From Bacteroidaceae bacterium (GTDB taxonomy: Bacteria; Bacteroidota; Bacteroidia; Bacteroidales; Bacteroidaceae), in assembly GCA_017557635.1 (NCBI GenBank), contig JAFYYH010000016.1:62001-126000 (forward strand): a DNA stretch of 64,000 nucleotides, given 5' to 3'. Below the pieces are notes generated by a model. The model ran no database searches. It worked only from the letters and a program-made list of their open reading frames with translations, and had not been told where the DNA came from. A program made the position numbers and the translations under genes. Below are positions 52,319-60,394 of the stretch, in pieces (position 1 is the first letter of the stretch; every line of letters begins with the position of its first letter).

Positions 52319-53182
52319 ATGGAATTCTGGTTTACTGAGTTGCATACTCCTAACGTAAAGTTCTCAGTCAAGGTTGATAAGCACCTCTATACCGCTGAGA
52401 ATGATCTGGGTCGTGTAGATATCTTTGAGTCACCCGAGTTTGGCCGATTCCTGGCCGTTGACGGATACATAATCTTCACACAGAGAGACGAATTCATCTA
52501 TGATGAGATGCTGTCACACATACCTATGGCTGTGAATCCTAATGCCGAGAAGGTCCTGGTATTCGGTTCCGGTGACGGAGGTGTGGTTCGTGAGCTGCTC
52601 AAATACAAATCCATCCAGCAGATTGACCTGATTGAGATAAACGAGGGCGTGGTTCAGGCTTGCCGTGAGTACTTCCCTGAAATGGCAGAGTCACTTGATG
52701 ATCCCCGCGTAACCATCTACACTGAGAATGCCCTGCGCTATATACGTCATATTGAGAATGAGTATGACCTGATCGTGGTTGACTCGGCCGGATTCTACGG
52801 TCCTGGCGAGAGTCTGCTAACCCGTGAGTTCTACGGCAGCTGCTACAAGGCACTCAAGGCCGATGGCATCATGGTGAACCAGCATCAGAGCCCCTTCTAC
52901 GAGGAGGATCGTCTGGAGACCCAGAAGGCTCACATGCGAATTGTGAACCGATTCCCGATAAGCCGCGTGTATCAGGCACATATCCCGACTTATCCTTCGG
53001 GTTACTGGCTCTTTGGCTTTGCATCAAAGAAGTACCGTCCGGTATTGGATCTGGATGCCGATGCCTGGAACAAGCTCGGAATAAAGACCAACTATTACAC
53101 AACAAATCTGCACAAAGGCTGCTTTGCACTGCCCGCATATGTGGAGCGCATGCTGGCCGATGTGGAGACCATAAAGGACTAA
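52319..53182 (+). CDS. speE: SpeE-like aminopropyltransferase family protein with altered active site
   Basis: A 287-residue member of the spermidine synthase family: LAVDGYIIFTQRDEFIYDEML (about 45-65), SAM-type motif FGSGDGGVVREL (82-93), IEINEGVV (105-112). The catalytic-loop motif usually reading DSSDPxGPAESL is here DSAGFYGPGESL (155-166): Asp155 is kept but the second acidic residue is Gly158. No AdoMet decarboxylase (SpeD), which would supply its normal co-substrate, is in the window, and the operon has a carboxyspermidine route instead. Its true reaction is therefore uncertain. Confidence 0.82.
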   Translation: MEFWFTELHTPNVKFSVKVDKHLYTAENDLGRVDIFESPEFGRFLAVDGYIIFTQRDEFIYDEMLSHIPMAVNPNAEKVLVFGSGDGGVVRELLKYKSIQQIDLIEINEGVVQACREYFPEMAESLDDPRVTIYTENALRYIRHIENEYDLIVVDSAGFYGPGESLLTREFYGSCYKALKADGIMVNQHQSPFYEEDRLETQKAHMRIVNRFPISRVYQAHIPTYPSGYWLFGFASKKYRPVLDLDADAWNKLGIKTNYYTTNLHKGCFALPAYVERMLADVETIKD

Positions 53183-53185
53183 GCG

Positions 53186-54040
53186 ATGTTGGAAAGAAAT
53201 GTAGAGACCTTTATAGGCTGTGATGCCTCATATGCCGATGCCCGCATAGTGCTGTTTGGCGCCCCGTTTGACTCCACAACGTCATTTCGTCCGGGCACAA
53301 GGTTTGCACCTCATGCAATCCGTAGCGAGTCATTCGGTCTGGAGACCTACAGCCCCTGGCAGGACCGTGACCTGGAGGACATCAGCGTATTTGACAGCGG
53401 TGACATTGAGCTTTGCATCGGTAGTGCAGAGAAGGCTCTTGATCAGATATCGGACCGTACAGCTACGATTCTTAAGGACGGTAAGATTCCTTTCATGATA
53501 GGAGGTGAGCATCTGGTAACTCTGGGCGCATTCCGTGAGGTTTTCAAGAAGTACCCAGATGTGCATATCATACATTTTGACGCTCATACAGACCTGCGTG
53601 ACGACTATCTGGATGTGAAACTCTCACATGCATGCGTTCTGCGTCGCTGCCATGATCTTGTGGGTGACGGCCGAATCCATCAGTTTGGAATCCGCTCAGG
53701 CGAGCGTGCCGAGTGGCAGTGGGCACGTGCCGGTCACACTGACCTGCATCCTTTCAACTTTGACGGACTTGCAGAGACTGTTGCCGGATTGGCAGGTAAG
53801 CCTGTATATTTCACCATCGACCTGGATGTTATGGATCCGTCAGTATTCCCCGGCACAGGTACTCCTGAGTACGGTGGCGTTACTTTCATGCAGCTGTATG
53901 AGGCACTCAAGAACGTCTGCTACGGCTGCAACATTGTGGGCCTTGATGTCAATGAACTCTGCCCGCCTTATGACCAGACCGGAGCCTCTACCGCTGCGGC
54001 CTGCAAGATTATCAGAGAATTACTATTAAGCATTAAATAA
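53186..54040 (+). CDS. speB: Agmatinase-family ureohydrolase
   Basis: A 284-residue ureohydrolase with the full binuclear manganese site: His109 (GGEH), Asp132, His134 and Asp136 (FDAHTD), Asp212 and Asp214 (IDLDVMDP). The end SVFPGTGTPEYGG fits agmatinases. It releases urea from agmatine to give putrescine, or from an aminopropylated agmatine to give spermidine if the operon uses the carboxyaminopropylagmatine route. It starts 3 nt after speE and ends 1 nt before the dehydrogenase. Confidence 0.9.
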   Translation: MLERNVETFIGCDASYADARIVLFGAPFDSTTSFRPGTRFAPHAIRSESFGLETYSPWQDRDLEDISVFDSGDIELCIGSAEKALDQISDRTATILKDGKIPFMIGGEHLVTLGAFREVFKKYPDVHIIHFDAHTDLRDDYLDVKLSHACVLRRCHDLVGDGRIHQFGIRSGERAEWQWARAGHTDLHPFNFDGLAETVAGLAGKPVYFTIDLDVMDPSVFPGTGTPEYGGVTFMQLYEALKNVCYGCNIVGLDVNELCPPYDQTGASTAAACKIIRELLLSIK

Positions 54041-54041
54041 A

Positions 54042-55307
54042 ATGGGAAAGGTATTGGTTATTGGCTGCGGTGGCGTAGCCCAAGTTGCGATACAGAAGTG
54101 CGCCCAGAACGACGCAGTTTTTGACGAGATTTGCATTGCAAGCCGTACGGTTAGCAAGTGTGACGACCTTAAGAAGAAGATTGAGGCCGAGGGTAAGAGC
54201 CGTTCCAAGATTACCACTGCTAAGGTGAACGCCGACAGCGTGGACGAACTGATTGCCCTCATCAAGAGCGTAAAGCCCGATGTCGTGCTCAACCTTGCTC
54301 TGCCGTATCAGGATCTGACCATCATGGATGCCTGCCTTGCATGCGGCGTACATTACGTTGACTCTGCCAACTACGAGCCCGAGGATACCGAGGATCCCAA
54401 GTGGCGCGCCATCTATGAGAAGCGCTGCAAGGAGCTGGGCTTTACCGCATATTTTGACTACTCATGGCAGTGGGCTTATCAGAAGAAGTACAAGGATGCA
54501 GGCATTACCGCTATCCTGGGCACCGGTTTTGACCCGGGTGTAACCAGCGTATTCTCAGCATATGCCCTCAAGCACTACTTTGACCAGATAGACACCATCG
54601 ATATCCTGGACTGCAACGGCGGTGACCACGGTTATCCCTTTGCTACCAACTTCAACCCCGAGATCAATCTGAGAGAGGTATCGGCCAACGGTTCATACTG
54701 GGAGAACGGCCACTGGGTTGAGACCAAGCCCATGGAGATAAAGCGCGAGTACAACTTTGAGCAAGTAGGCATGAAGGATATGTATCTGCTTCATCATGAG
54801 GAGATTGAGTCACTTGCCAAGAACATTCCGGGCGTTAAGCGCATCCGTTTCTTCATGACATTCGGCCAGAGCTATCTGACCCACATGAAGTGTCTTGAGA
54901 ACGTAGGTATGCTGCGCACCGATCCCGTTATGTTTGAGGGCAAGGAGATTGTTCCTATCCAGTTCCTCAAGGCTCTGCTGCCCGATCCCGCATCGCTGGG
55001 CCCGCGCACAGTAGGTAAGACAAACATCGGCTGCATCTATACCGGTATCAAGGACGGCAAGAAGCGTGCCATCAAGATTTACAACGTGTGCGACCATCAG
55101 GAGTGCTACAAGGAGGTGGGCTCACAGGCCATCTCTTACACCACCGGCGTTCCCGCAATGATCGGCACCATGATGGTTATGACCGGCCAGTGGAAGGGTG
55201 CCGGCGTATTCAACGTTGAGGAGTTTGATCCGGATCCCTACATGGAGGCCCTGAACAAGTGGGGTCTGCCTTGGGTTGTTGATGAGAACCCCGTAATGGT
55301 TGACTAA
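54042..55307 (+). CDS. Carboxynorspermidine/carboxyspermidine dehydrogenase (saccharopine dehydrogenase family)
   Basis: A 421-residue saccharopine-dehydrogenase-family enzyme: NAD(P) motif VIGCGGVAQVA (5-15), LNLALPYQDL, YVDSANYEPED and GTGFDPGVTSVF. This family reductively condenses aspartate semialdehyde with a diamine (putrescine or diaminopropane) or, in a more recently described route, agmatine. It occupies the position directly before the matching decarboxylase. Codon use and spacing match the rest of the operon. Confidence 0.9.
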   Translation: MGKVLVIGCGGVAQVAIQKCAQNDAVFDEICIASRTVSKCDDLKKKIEAEGKSRSKITTAKVNADSVDELIALIKSVKPDVVLNLALPYQDLTIMDACLACGVHYVDSANYEPEDTEDPKWRAIYEKRCKELGFTAYFDYSWQWAYQKKYKDAGITAILGTGFDPGVTSVFSAYALKHYFDQIDTIDILDCNGGDHGYPFATNFNPEINLREVSANGSYWENGHWVETKPMEIKREYNFEQVGMKDMYLLHHEEIESLAKNIPGVKRIRFFMTFGQSYLTHMKCLENVGMLRTDPVMFEGKEIVPIQFLKALLPDPASLGPRTVGKTNIGCIYTGIKDGKKRAIKIYNVCDHQECYKEVGSQAISYTTGVPAMIGTMMVMTGQWKGAGVFNVEEFDPDPYMEALNKWGLPWVVDENPVMVD

Positions 55308-55315
55308 ATAGGCCG

Positions 55316-56458
55316 ATGAAAGCGACTGAATTGCAGACTCCGTGCTACGTCATTGACCGTGACCGTCTTGAGGCCAACCTCAAGATTCTGAACGGGGTGA
55401 TGGAACGTACCGGTTGCCGCATTCTGCTGGCTCAGAAGGCGTTCAGTTGCTATGCCGTCTATCCTTTAATATCAAAATATCTCTGTGGAGCAACAGCAAG
55501 CGGCCTCTTTGAGGCCCGCTTGTGCCACGAGGAGATGCCAGGCCGCGAGAATCACGTTTTCTCTCCCGCATTCCGCGAGGAGGATTTCTCTGAAATTCTT
55601 AAAATCTGCGACCATATAGTTTTCAATTCCATCCGCCAGTTGGAACTGTTCGGGCCTCGCGCCAAACAGGCTGGACTGCAGGTTGGATTGAGAATAAACC
55701 CGCAGGTTTCAACACAACCCGCAGAGCACGCCATTTATGATCCCTGCGCTCCCGGCAGCAGGCTGGGGGTAACATTGGAGGAGTTCCGCAAGGCATCGGC
55801 CGAAACCATAGGTCTGCTGGACGGACTGCATTTCCATACTCTTTGCGAGCAGAACTCCGATGACCTGGAAACTACACTGAATGCCTTTGAGGAGCAGTTC
55901 CGTGAGTGGCTCACCAAGATGAAGTGGGTGAACTTTGGCGGCGGTCACCATATTACCCGCGAGGATTACGATATTCCGCGTCTGGAGCGTTGCATCGGCC
56001 GTATGAGTAAAGGCTATGGCCTTACCGTATATCTGGAGCCGGGTGAGGCAATAGCTCTCAATGCAGGTTATCTGCATACCAAGGTTCTTGAGGTGCAGCA
56101 TCATGAGGGTGCAATGGACATTGCCATTCTGGATACATCGGCCGCATGCCATATGCCCGATGTTCTTGAAATGCCGTACCGTCCGCCACTTCGTGACAGC
56201 GGCCAGCCTCAGGAGAAAGCACACACTTACCGTCTTGGCGGCCCGACCTGCTTATCGGGCGATATAATAGGGGACTATTCCTTTGACACCCCGTTAAAAG
56301 AAGGCCAGACCCTCATATTCGAGGATATGGCCATCTATTCCATGGTCAAGAACAACACCTTTAACGGTATGCCCTTGCCGTCAATCTATCTTAAACAGGG
56401 CTCAGACTACTCTCTGATCAAATCCTTCACCTACCAGGACTTCAAGTCCCGCCTTTAA
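55316..56458 (+). CDS. nspC: Carboxynorspermidine/carboxyspermidine decarboxylase
   Basis: A 380-residue PLP decarboxylase of the alanine-racemase fold: Lys41 in LLAQKAFSCY forms the Schiff base, NFGGGHHIT (about 202-210) and the YLEPGEA segment (about 238-244) bind PLP phosphate, and the conserved GGPTCLSGD (about 306-314) supplies the partner-subunit Cys and Asp. It yields spermidine (or norspermidine, or aminopropylagmatine). Last gene of the polyamine operon; its stop overlaps a convergent small membrane gene by 4 nt. Confidence 0.93.
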   Translation: MKATELQTPCYVIDRDRLEANLKILNGVMERTGCRILLAQKAFSCYAVYPLISKYLCGATASGLFEARLCHEEMPGRENHVFSPAFREEDFSEILKICDHIVFNSIRQLELFGPRAKQAGLQVGLRINPQVSTQPAEHAIYDPCAPGSRLGVTLEEFRKASAETIGLLDGLHFHTLCEQNSDDLETTLNAFEEQFREWLTKMKWVNFGGGHHITREDYDIPRLERCIGRMSKGYGLTVYLEPGEAIALNAGYLHTKVLEVQHHEGAMDIAILDTSAACHMPDVLEMPYRPPLRDSGQPQEKAHTYRLGGPTCLSGDIIGDYSFDTPLKEGQTLIFEDMAIYSMVKNNTFNGMPLPSIYLKQGSDYSLIKSFTYQDFKSRL

Positions 56459-56772
56459 ATCCTTGGAGTGCGGATGATGTAGAGAATCCGCGAGATCAGG
56501 TAGATTATAAATGCCCACAAGAGAGAGGAAAAAGATTTTGTTAGTGTAGGAATGACAGTTCGCCATGAAAATTCCCATTTTTGTATTTCATCAAATGTGT
56601 GAACTCCATACACAACGAAAAGAAGTAATCCCCATATGATGGCAATTGTTCCTATAGCATAAAGCTTGCTTGGATTCTTCTTGGCAATGAAGCAGGTTAT
56701 TATCAGCAGAATAATGAATGTGACAGCAGCAACTGCTGTGGTTGATTGCAGAATAAATTGAATGTTATTCAT
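56455..56772 (-). CDS. Small three-helix membrane protein (paralogue of next gene)
   Basis: A 105-residue protein with three hydrophobic helices (about 12-32, 40-58 and 82-100). The last one, WAFIIYLISRILYII, matches WEYILFIYLISRIIGVI in the neighbouring 56792-57103 product, so the pair are probably paralogues. I do not recognise the family; a loose resemblance to small MotA/TolQ-like proteins is unproven. The ATG at 56772 is chosen over a frame extending to 56817, which overlaps the upstream gene. Confidence 0.6.
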   Translation of the reverse strand: MNNIQFILQSTTAVAAVTFIILLIITCFIAKKNPSKLYAIGTIAIIWGLLLFVVYGVHTFDEIQKWEFSWRTVIPTLTKSFSSLLWAFIIYLISRILYIIRTPRI

Positions 56773-56791
56773 AATGGTAACTGTTTGTTTG

Positions 56792-57103
56792 TTATGAATT
56801 CCGTTTCTGGATAACACCGATAATGCGTGAAATCAGATAGATAAATAGAATATACTCCCATGCAATAAACATAAACTTTAATCCACCGACCATTACATTT
56901 GGACTTATGTCACCGGCAACCTGTATGTCATGAAATCCCAGTATAAGACCATATATATAATGTATGGCGCTGATGGCCAAAGCAATGGAACCGATGGGCC
57001 TTACCCATCTGGGCGCTTTCCAGGCACACAGGAACATGAGTGCCAGCAGAATTGTCAGGATAGCTAATAAGCATCCGGGTAGTTGGGAAAAGATGTAACT
57101 CAT
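56792..57103 (-). CDS. Small three-helix membrane protein
   Basis: A 103-residue protein with three membrane helices (about 8-28, 36-56 and 72-96), of unknown function. It is co-transcribed with its likely paralogue 19 nt downstream. A -7 box ends 29 nt upstream. It is divergent from a membrane LytTR regulator across a region with two perfect 11-bp direct repeats, so it is a likely target of that regulator. Confidence 0.62.
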   Translation of the reverse strand: MSYIFSQLPGCLLAILTILLALMFLCAWKAPRWVRPIGSIALAISAIHYIYGLILGFHDIQVAGDISPNVMVGGLKFMFIAWEYILFIYLISRIIGVIQKRNS

Positions 57104-57132
57104 AATTTTTGGTTTTTAGGTTTGAACTGATG

Positions 57133-57140
57133 CAAAGTTA
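57133..57140 (-). promoter_or_regulatory. -7 box (TAACTTTG) for the small membrane protein pair
   Basis: Minus-strand consensus box 29 nt upstream of the ATG at 57103. Confidence 0.5.
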
Positions 57141-57174
57141 ATGGCCGATGTTTACTCCGTCCCCATGTTTTGAC

Positions 57175-57217
57175 TGTCAAATCCCCAAGATTGGTTCAAA
57201 AGACGATGTCAAATCCC
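57175..57217. promoter_or_regulatory. Paired direct repeats, candidate LytTR operator
   Basis: TGTCAAATCCC occurs twice, at 57175-57185 and 57207-57217, start-to-start distance 32 bp (about three helical turns). It lies between divergent promoters of a LytTR regulator and two small membrane proteins. LytTR proteins typically bind direct repeats spaced by whole helical turns. Confidence 0.55.
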
Positions 57218-57289
57218 ACGTTTCAGGTCCGAATCCTTAAAGTGAGGGTATTGGATGTAGTTTTATTGCGGAAAATGTCAGCAATTTCA

Positions 57290-57297
57290 TATCTTCG
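57290..57297 (+). promoter_or_regulatory. -7 box (TATCTTCG) for the LytTR gene
   Basis: The box ends 9 nt before the ATG at 57307, implying a very short leader. Confidence 0.5.
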
Positions 57298-57306
57298 TGA
57301 TGTGAT

Positions 57307-58050
57307 ATGAGAACCTGGATAACCATATTATATTGGATGCTGTCAATGGTGATAGCCGCACTGGTCGTGACAAGTGCGGGATACACTTTTCAGGAGTCTC
57401 TTTTTATGGGCAGCATGTTCCTGCCTGGAGCCATCGCAGCCAAGTACCTGTTACCTAAGGTCTCTTTCAAGAAACGCAGTGAAGGCATACAGGGAGTCAT
57501 TTACATTGTTCTGGCCATCCTGGTATTTGAGTTCCTGATCATCATTCTTGCAAACAATGTAATTCAGAATCAAAGGCACATTCTTGAGGTAGGGCGCAGA
57601 TACAATGAATTTGAAGTATATGAAATGCCTATTCCCGGGATGATACTGAACCCCTTCTTTATTTCCTTAATAATATCCGTACTTGCTATAGGTGGTTCAT
57701 TGATAGACCGATGGCTTAAAATAAATCATCCCGAACTTGAGACTCCCGTCACATTCTGCTCGGAGCGCAAAAAAGTGACATTGTTGCCCAGCGAGATAGT
57801 ATATGTGGAATCATGTGACACTGAGGTCCTTATACATGCTTCCGATGGTCGAATCCTGCGTAACCGCACCTCCATTTCGCAATGGGAGGCTCTGCTTGGA
57901 GAACCATTTATACGTGTCCACAGGGCATTTCTGGTAAACAGCAAATACGTGTCATCGTACAAAGGTGATACAATAAAAGTGGGAGACGAGGAACTCCCCG
58001 TCTCCCGCAAATATCAGAAGGATCTGAAAGAACTCTTTCCTGCCTCTTAA
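57307..58050 (+). CDS. Membrane-anchored LytTR-family transcriptional regulator
   Basis: A 247-residue protein. Four hydrophobic helices (about 5-24, 30-48, 64-84, 114-134) are followed by a C-terminal LytTR DNA-binding domain from about residue 150: IVYVESCDTEVLIHASDGR, RTSISQWEALLGEPFIRVHRAFLVN and the closing YKGDTIKVGDEELPVSRKY. There is no receiver domain, so control is probably by the membrane part or by the divergent small membrane proteins. Its stop overlaps the convergent dcu gene by 4 nt. Confidence 0.88.
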   Translation: MRTWITILYWMLSMVIAALVVTSAGYTFQESLFMGSMFLPGAIAAKYLLPKVSFKKRSEGIQGVIYIVLAILVFEFLIIILANNVIQNQRHILEVGRRYNEFEVYEMPIPGMILNPFFISLIISVLAIGGSLIDRWLKINHPELETPVTFCSERKKVTLLPSEIVYVESCDTEVLIHASDGRILRNRTSISQWEALLGEPFIRVHRAFLVNSKYVSSYKGDTIKVGDEELPVSRKYQKDLKELFPAS

Positions 58051-59390
58051 TAGATCATTTTGGTGATAAGTGTCGCCACAATAGTGCTCACGATGACGCT
58101 CACCATACCGGGCATCATGAATGAGTGATTCAGCAGGTATTTTCCTATTCTTGTGGTTCCGGAGCGGTCAAATGTAACCGTTGCGATATCGGACGGATAG
58201 TTGGGAATGAAGAAGTATCCGTAGACCGATGGCAACACACCCAACAGAACCGGGCCCGGAATGCCAAGAGAGTAGGCCAGAGGCAGCATGGCAACCACAA
58301 CGGCTCCCTGGCTGTTGACAAGTACTGATACCGTGAAGAATGCCAGTGAGATAGCCCAAGGATACTTGCTAACGATTCCCTGCAGGCCGTCCTGCATCTG
58401 AGGCAGATAGTTGCTGAAGTAGGTATCGGCCAACCATGCGATTCCGTAAATGGCTACTACGGCAACCATTCCTGACTGCCATACGGCGCCGGCAATGGCT
58501 CTTCGGGGATTGGCCTTGGCAATTATTATCATCAATGCGGCGGCTGTAATCATAACAATCTGGATGATTATGTTCATGCCTATGGGCTTGCCCGAAACCT
58601 TGGGACGGATGTCACAGCCAATTATCTGGAAGAATGAGTAGAGCGTGATAAGCAAAAGTGCTCCCAGGAATATGTAAACTGAGATTTTTGCGCTCTTGTC
58701 AATCTTCTGGTCAAGCAGGGACTGGGTCTCGCCGTACATGTACTTGTACATCTTTGGGTTGGCCTTGCGCTCCAGGAAAACGGGGTCCTTGTCAAGGTCC
58801 TTGCCGCGCTTGTAAGAGCAGAGGGCGGCTGCCATCAGTCCGCACAGACATGCGGGAATGGTGACTGCAATAACCTGCAGGTTGTTTATGTCAAATCCGT
58901 TGTCGTTGCTTATGATTACGAACGATGCTACTGCCGCGGCAATGGGCGAGCAGGTGATACCAACCTGTGATGCGATGGATGCCACGCCGCAGGGACGCTC
59001 CGGGCGTATGCCTTTTTTTAGGGAGATGTCACAGATGATGGGCATCAGGGTGTAGACTACATGGCCTGTTCCAACCAGCACTGTAAGGAAGAAAGTACAG
59101 AGCGGTGCCAGGAATGTGATATGCTCCGGATGCTTACGGAGCAGCTTCTCGGCAAGCTGTATGAGCCAGTCCATACCTCCGGCGGCCTGCATTATTCCGG
59201 CGCAGGTTACGGCTGCTATTATGATGTAAATGACGTCAGTAGGAGGGGTTCCGGGTTTCATTCCAAAGCCTAAAACCAGAATTGCAAGTCCAATACCGGA
59301 TATGGCACCCAGTGCAAGACTTCCATAACGTGAACCCACATAAAGCGCTGCCAGTACAATGAGCAGCTGAAGAATCATTACAAAACTCAT
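58047..59390 (-). CDS. dcuB: Anaerobic C4-dicarboxylate transporter (Dcu family)
   Basis: A 447-residue transporter of the DcuA/DcuB family with 10-12 membrane helices and the conserved GTGHVVYTLMPII and SQVGITCSPIAAAVAS motifs. It exchanges fumarate, succinate, aspartate or malate across the inner membrane in anaerobic metabolism; fumarate/succinate exchange fits the succinate-producing habit of this group. DcuA versus DcuB cannot be decided. The ATG at 59390 follows a -7 box by 26 nt; a longer frame to 59480 translates a palindromic terminator and is rejected. Confidence 0.9.
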   Translation of the reverse strand: MSFVMILQLLIVLAALYVGSRYGSLALGAISGIGLAILVLGFGMKPGTPPTDVIYIIIAAVTCAGIMQAAGGMDWLIQLAEKLLRKHPEHITFLAPLCTFFLTVLVGTGHVVYTLMPIICDISLKKGIRPERPCGVASIASQVGITCSPIAAAVASFVIISNDNGFDINNLQVIAVTIPACLCGLMAAALCSYKRGKDLDKDPVFLERKANPKMYKYMYGETQSLLDQKIDKSAKISVYIFLGALLLITLYSFFQIIGCDIRPKVSGKPIGMNIIIQIVMITAAALMIIIAKANPRRAIAGAVWQSGMVAVVAIYGIAWLADTYFSNYLPQMQDGLQGIVSKYPWAISLAFFTVSVLVNSQGAVVVAMLPLAYSLGIPGPVLLGVLPSVYGYFFIPNYPSDIATVTFDRSGTTRIGKYLLNHSFMMPGMVSVIVSTIVATLITKMIY

Positions 59391-59416
59391 AAGCAAAAAA
59401 TAATCAGTCCTTATGG

Positions 59417-59424
59417 CAAATGTA
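59417..59424 (-). promoter_or_regulatory. -7 box (TACATTTG) for the dcu gene
   Basis: Minus-strand consensus box ending 26 nt before the ATG at 59390 and lying downstream of the terminator at 59436-59472. Confidence 0.5.
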
Positions 59425-59435
59425 CGAATTTTAAA

Positions 59436-59472
59436 AAATGACACAATAGGGACTGTCCCTTTTGTGTCATTT
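59436..59472 (-). terminator. REP-like palindromic terminator after the radical SAM gene
   Basis: AAATGACACAA (59436-59446) pairs with TTGTGTCATTT (59462-59472) and GGGAC pairs with GTCCC inside. On the minus strand it is followed by a T run. An extra copy of the outer unit (TTTGTGTCATTTC) follows at 59471-59483, and the radical SAM stop codon falls in it. The sequence resembles REP palindromes seen in many bacterial genomes (from memory). Confidence 0.8.
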
Positions 59473-59476
59473 TGTG

Positions 59477-60334
59477 TCATTTCAGCAGGAGGTTGAAGGC
59501 TTGGGGTTTGATGCCCCAGGCGGGGGCAATAAGCATGGAGGATGGGGTTTCTGATACGAAACGGTCATAGAATATGTCCTGGCGGGCGGTCTTTATGAAA
59601 CGGGAGACCACGTCTGCGTACTCCTGTGCTGTAAATAATTTTATCTGTGAGGGATCTTCGTGATACATCTGGGCAAGTTTTGTTCCCTTTACAACTTGCA
59701 GTTGATGCAACTTCAGAGTCTTGATAGGAAGGGCCGATACACGCTCTGCATGCGTCATGAAATCCTGCTCAGTCTCACCGGGCAGGCCCAGTATGAGGTG
59801 GGCTCCCATATCTATTCCGCGCTTACTGAGGTCATTGATGCAGTCCACTGCACACTGGTAGGTGTGATGACGGTTGATGAGCTCAAGAGTGCGGTCAATG
59901 GTTGATTCTATTCCAATCTCCAGAAGCAGGTGAGGGTGGCCCTCAGGAGACTTGCGCCCGAAACGCTGCTCAAACCAATCGGCCAGATCAGGCTTGATGC
60001 AGTCGGGGCGGGTGGCAATGACCAGACCTTTCACACCCGGGTACTGCAGCGCCTCCTCATATAACCGAATGAGTTTGTCCGTGGGACCGAAAGTGTTTGT
60101 ATAGGACTGGAAGTATGCCAGATATCCGTAGCAGTCACCCTTGCGTCTGTTGAACTGAATGCCCTTTTCCAGTTGTGCCGTGATGCTACCGGAGTCATCC
60201 TGAGCGGCATAACTTGGGTTGAACGCAAGGTTGTTGCAGTATATGCATCGGCCCCGGTTAGGACATCCAAGCCCTGCGTTGACCGCAACTTTGATGACCC
60301 TGCCCGGGAAAATACCCGCAAGATACTCGTTCAT
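59477..60334 (-). CDS. TIGR01212-type radical SAM protein
   Basis: A 285-residue radical SAM enzyme. The iron-sulfur cluster cysteines lie in CPNRGRCIYC near the N terminus, a shortened version of the family's longer CPNRDG...C..C motif. It also has FQSYTNTF (about 75-82), IATRPDC, LLEIGIEST and LILGLPGET. The substrate is unknown; the family is often compared with tRNA- or heme-modifying radical SAM proteins. Met5 of a frame from 60346 is used as the start because the -7 box ends only 4 nt from the upstream ATG and 16 nt from this one. Confidence 0.85.
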   Translation of the reverse strand: MNEYLAGIFPGRVIKVAVNAGLGCPNRGRCIYCNNLAFNPSYAAQDDSGSITAQLEKGIQFNRRKGDCYGYLAYFQSYTNTFGPTDKLIRLYEEALQYPGVKGLVIATRPDCIKPDLADWFEQRFGRKSPEGHPHLLLEIGIESTIDRTLELINRHHTYQCAVDCINDLSKRGIDMGAHLILGLPGETEQDFMTHAERVSALPIKTLKLHQLQVVKGTKLAQMYHEDPSQIKLFTAQEYADVVSRFIKTARQDIFYDRFVSETPSSMLIAPAWGIKPQAFNLLLK

Positions 60335-60350
60335 TGTCCTGTACATACAA

Positions 60351-60358
60351 CAAAGATA
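60351..60358 (-). promoter_or_regulatory. -7 box (TATCTTTG) for the radical SAM gene
   Basis: Minus-strand consensus box 16 nt upstream of the ATG at 60334. Confidence 0.55.
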
Positions 60359-60367
60359 GAAAATATC

Positions 60368-60375
60368 TATATTTG
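60368..60375 (+). promoter_or_regulatory. -7 box (TATATTTG) for the GH54 gene
   Basis: The box ends 19 nt before the ATG at 60395; only 9 bp separate it from the divergent box. Confidence 0.55.
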
Positions 60376-60394
60376 CTGATATTAACTACCAATT

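Noticed and set aside
59391-59480. N-terminal extension of the Dcu transporter to 59480
   Set aside because: It would translate a palindromic terminator and the promoter box; the ATG at 59390 begins the first membrane helix.
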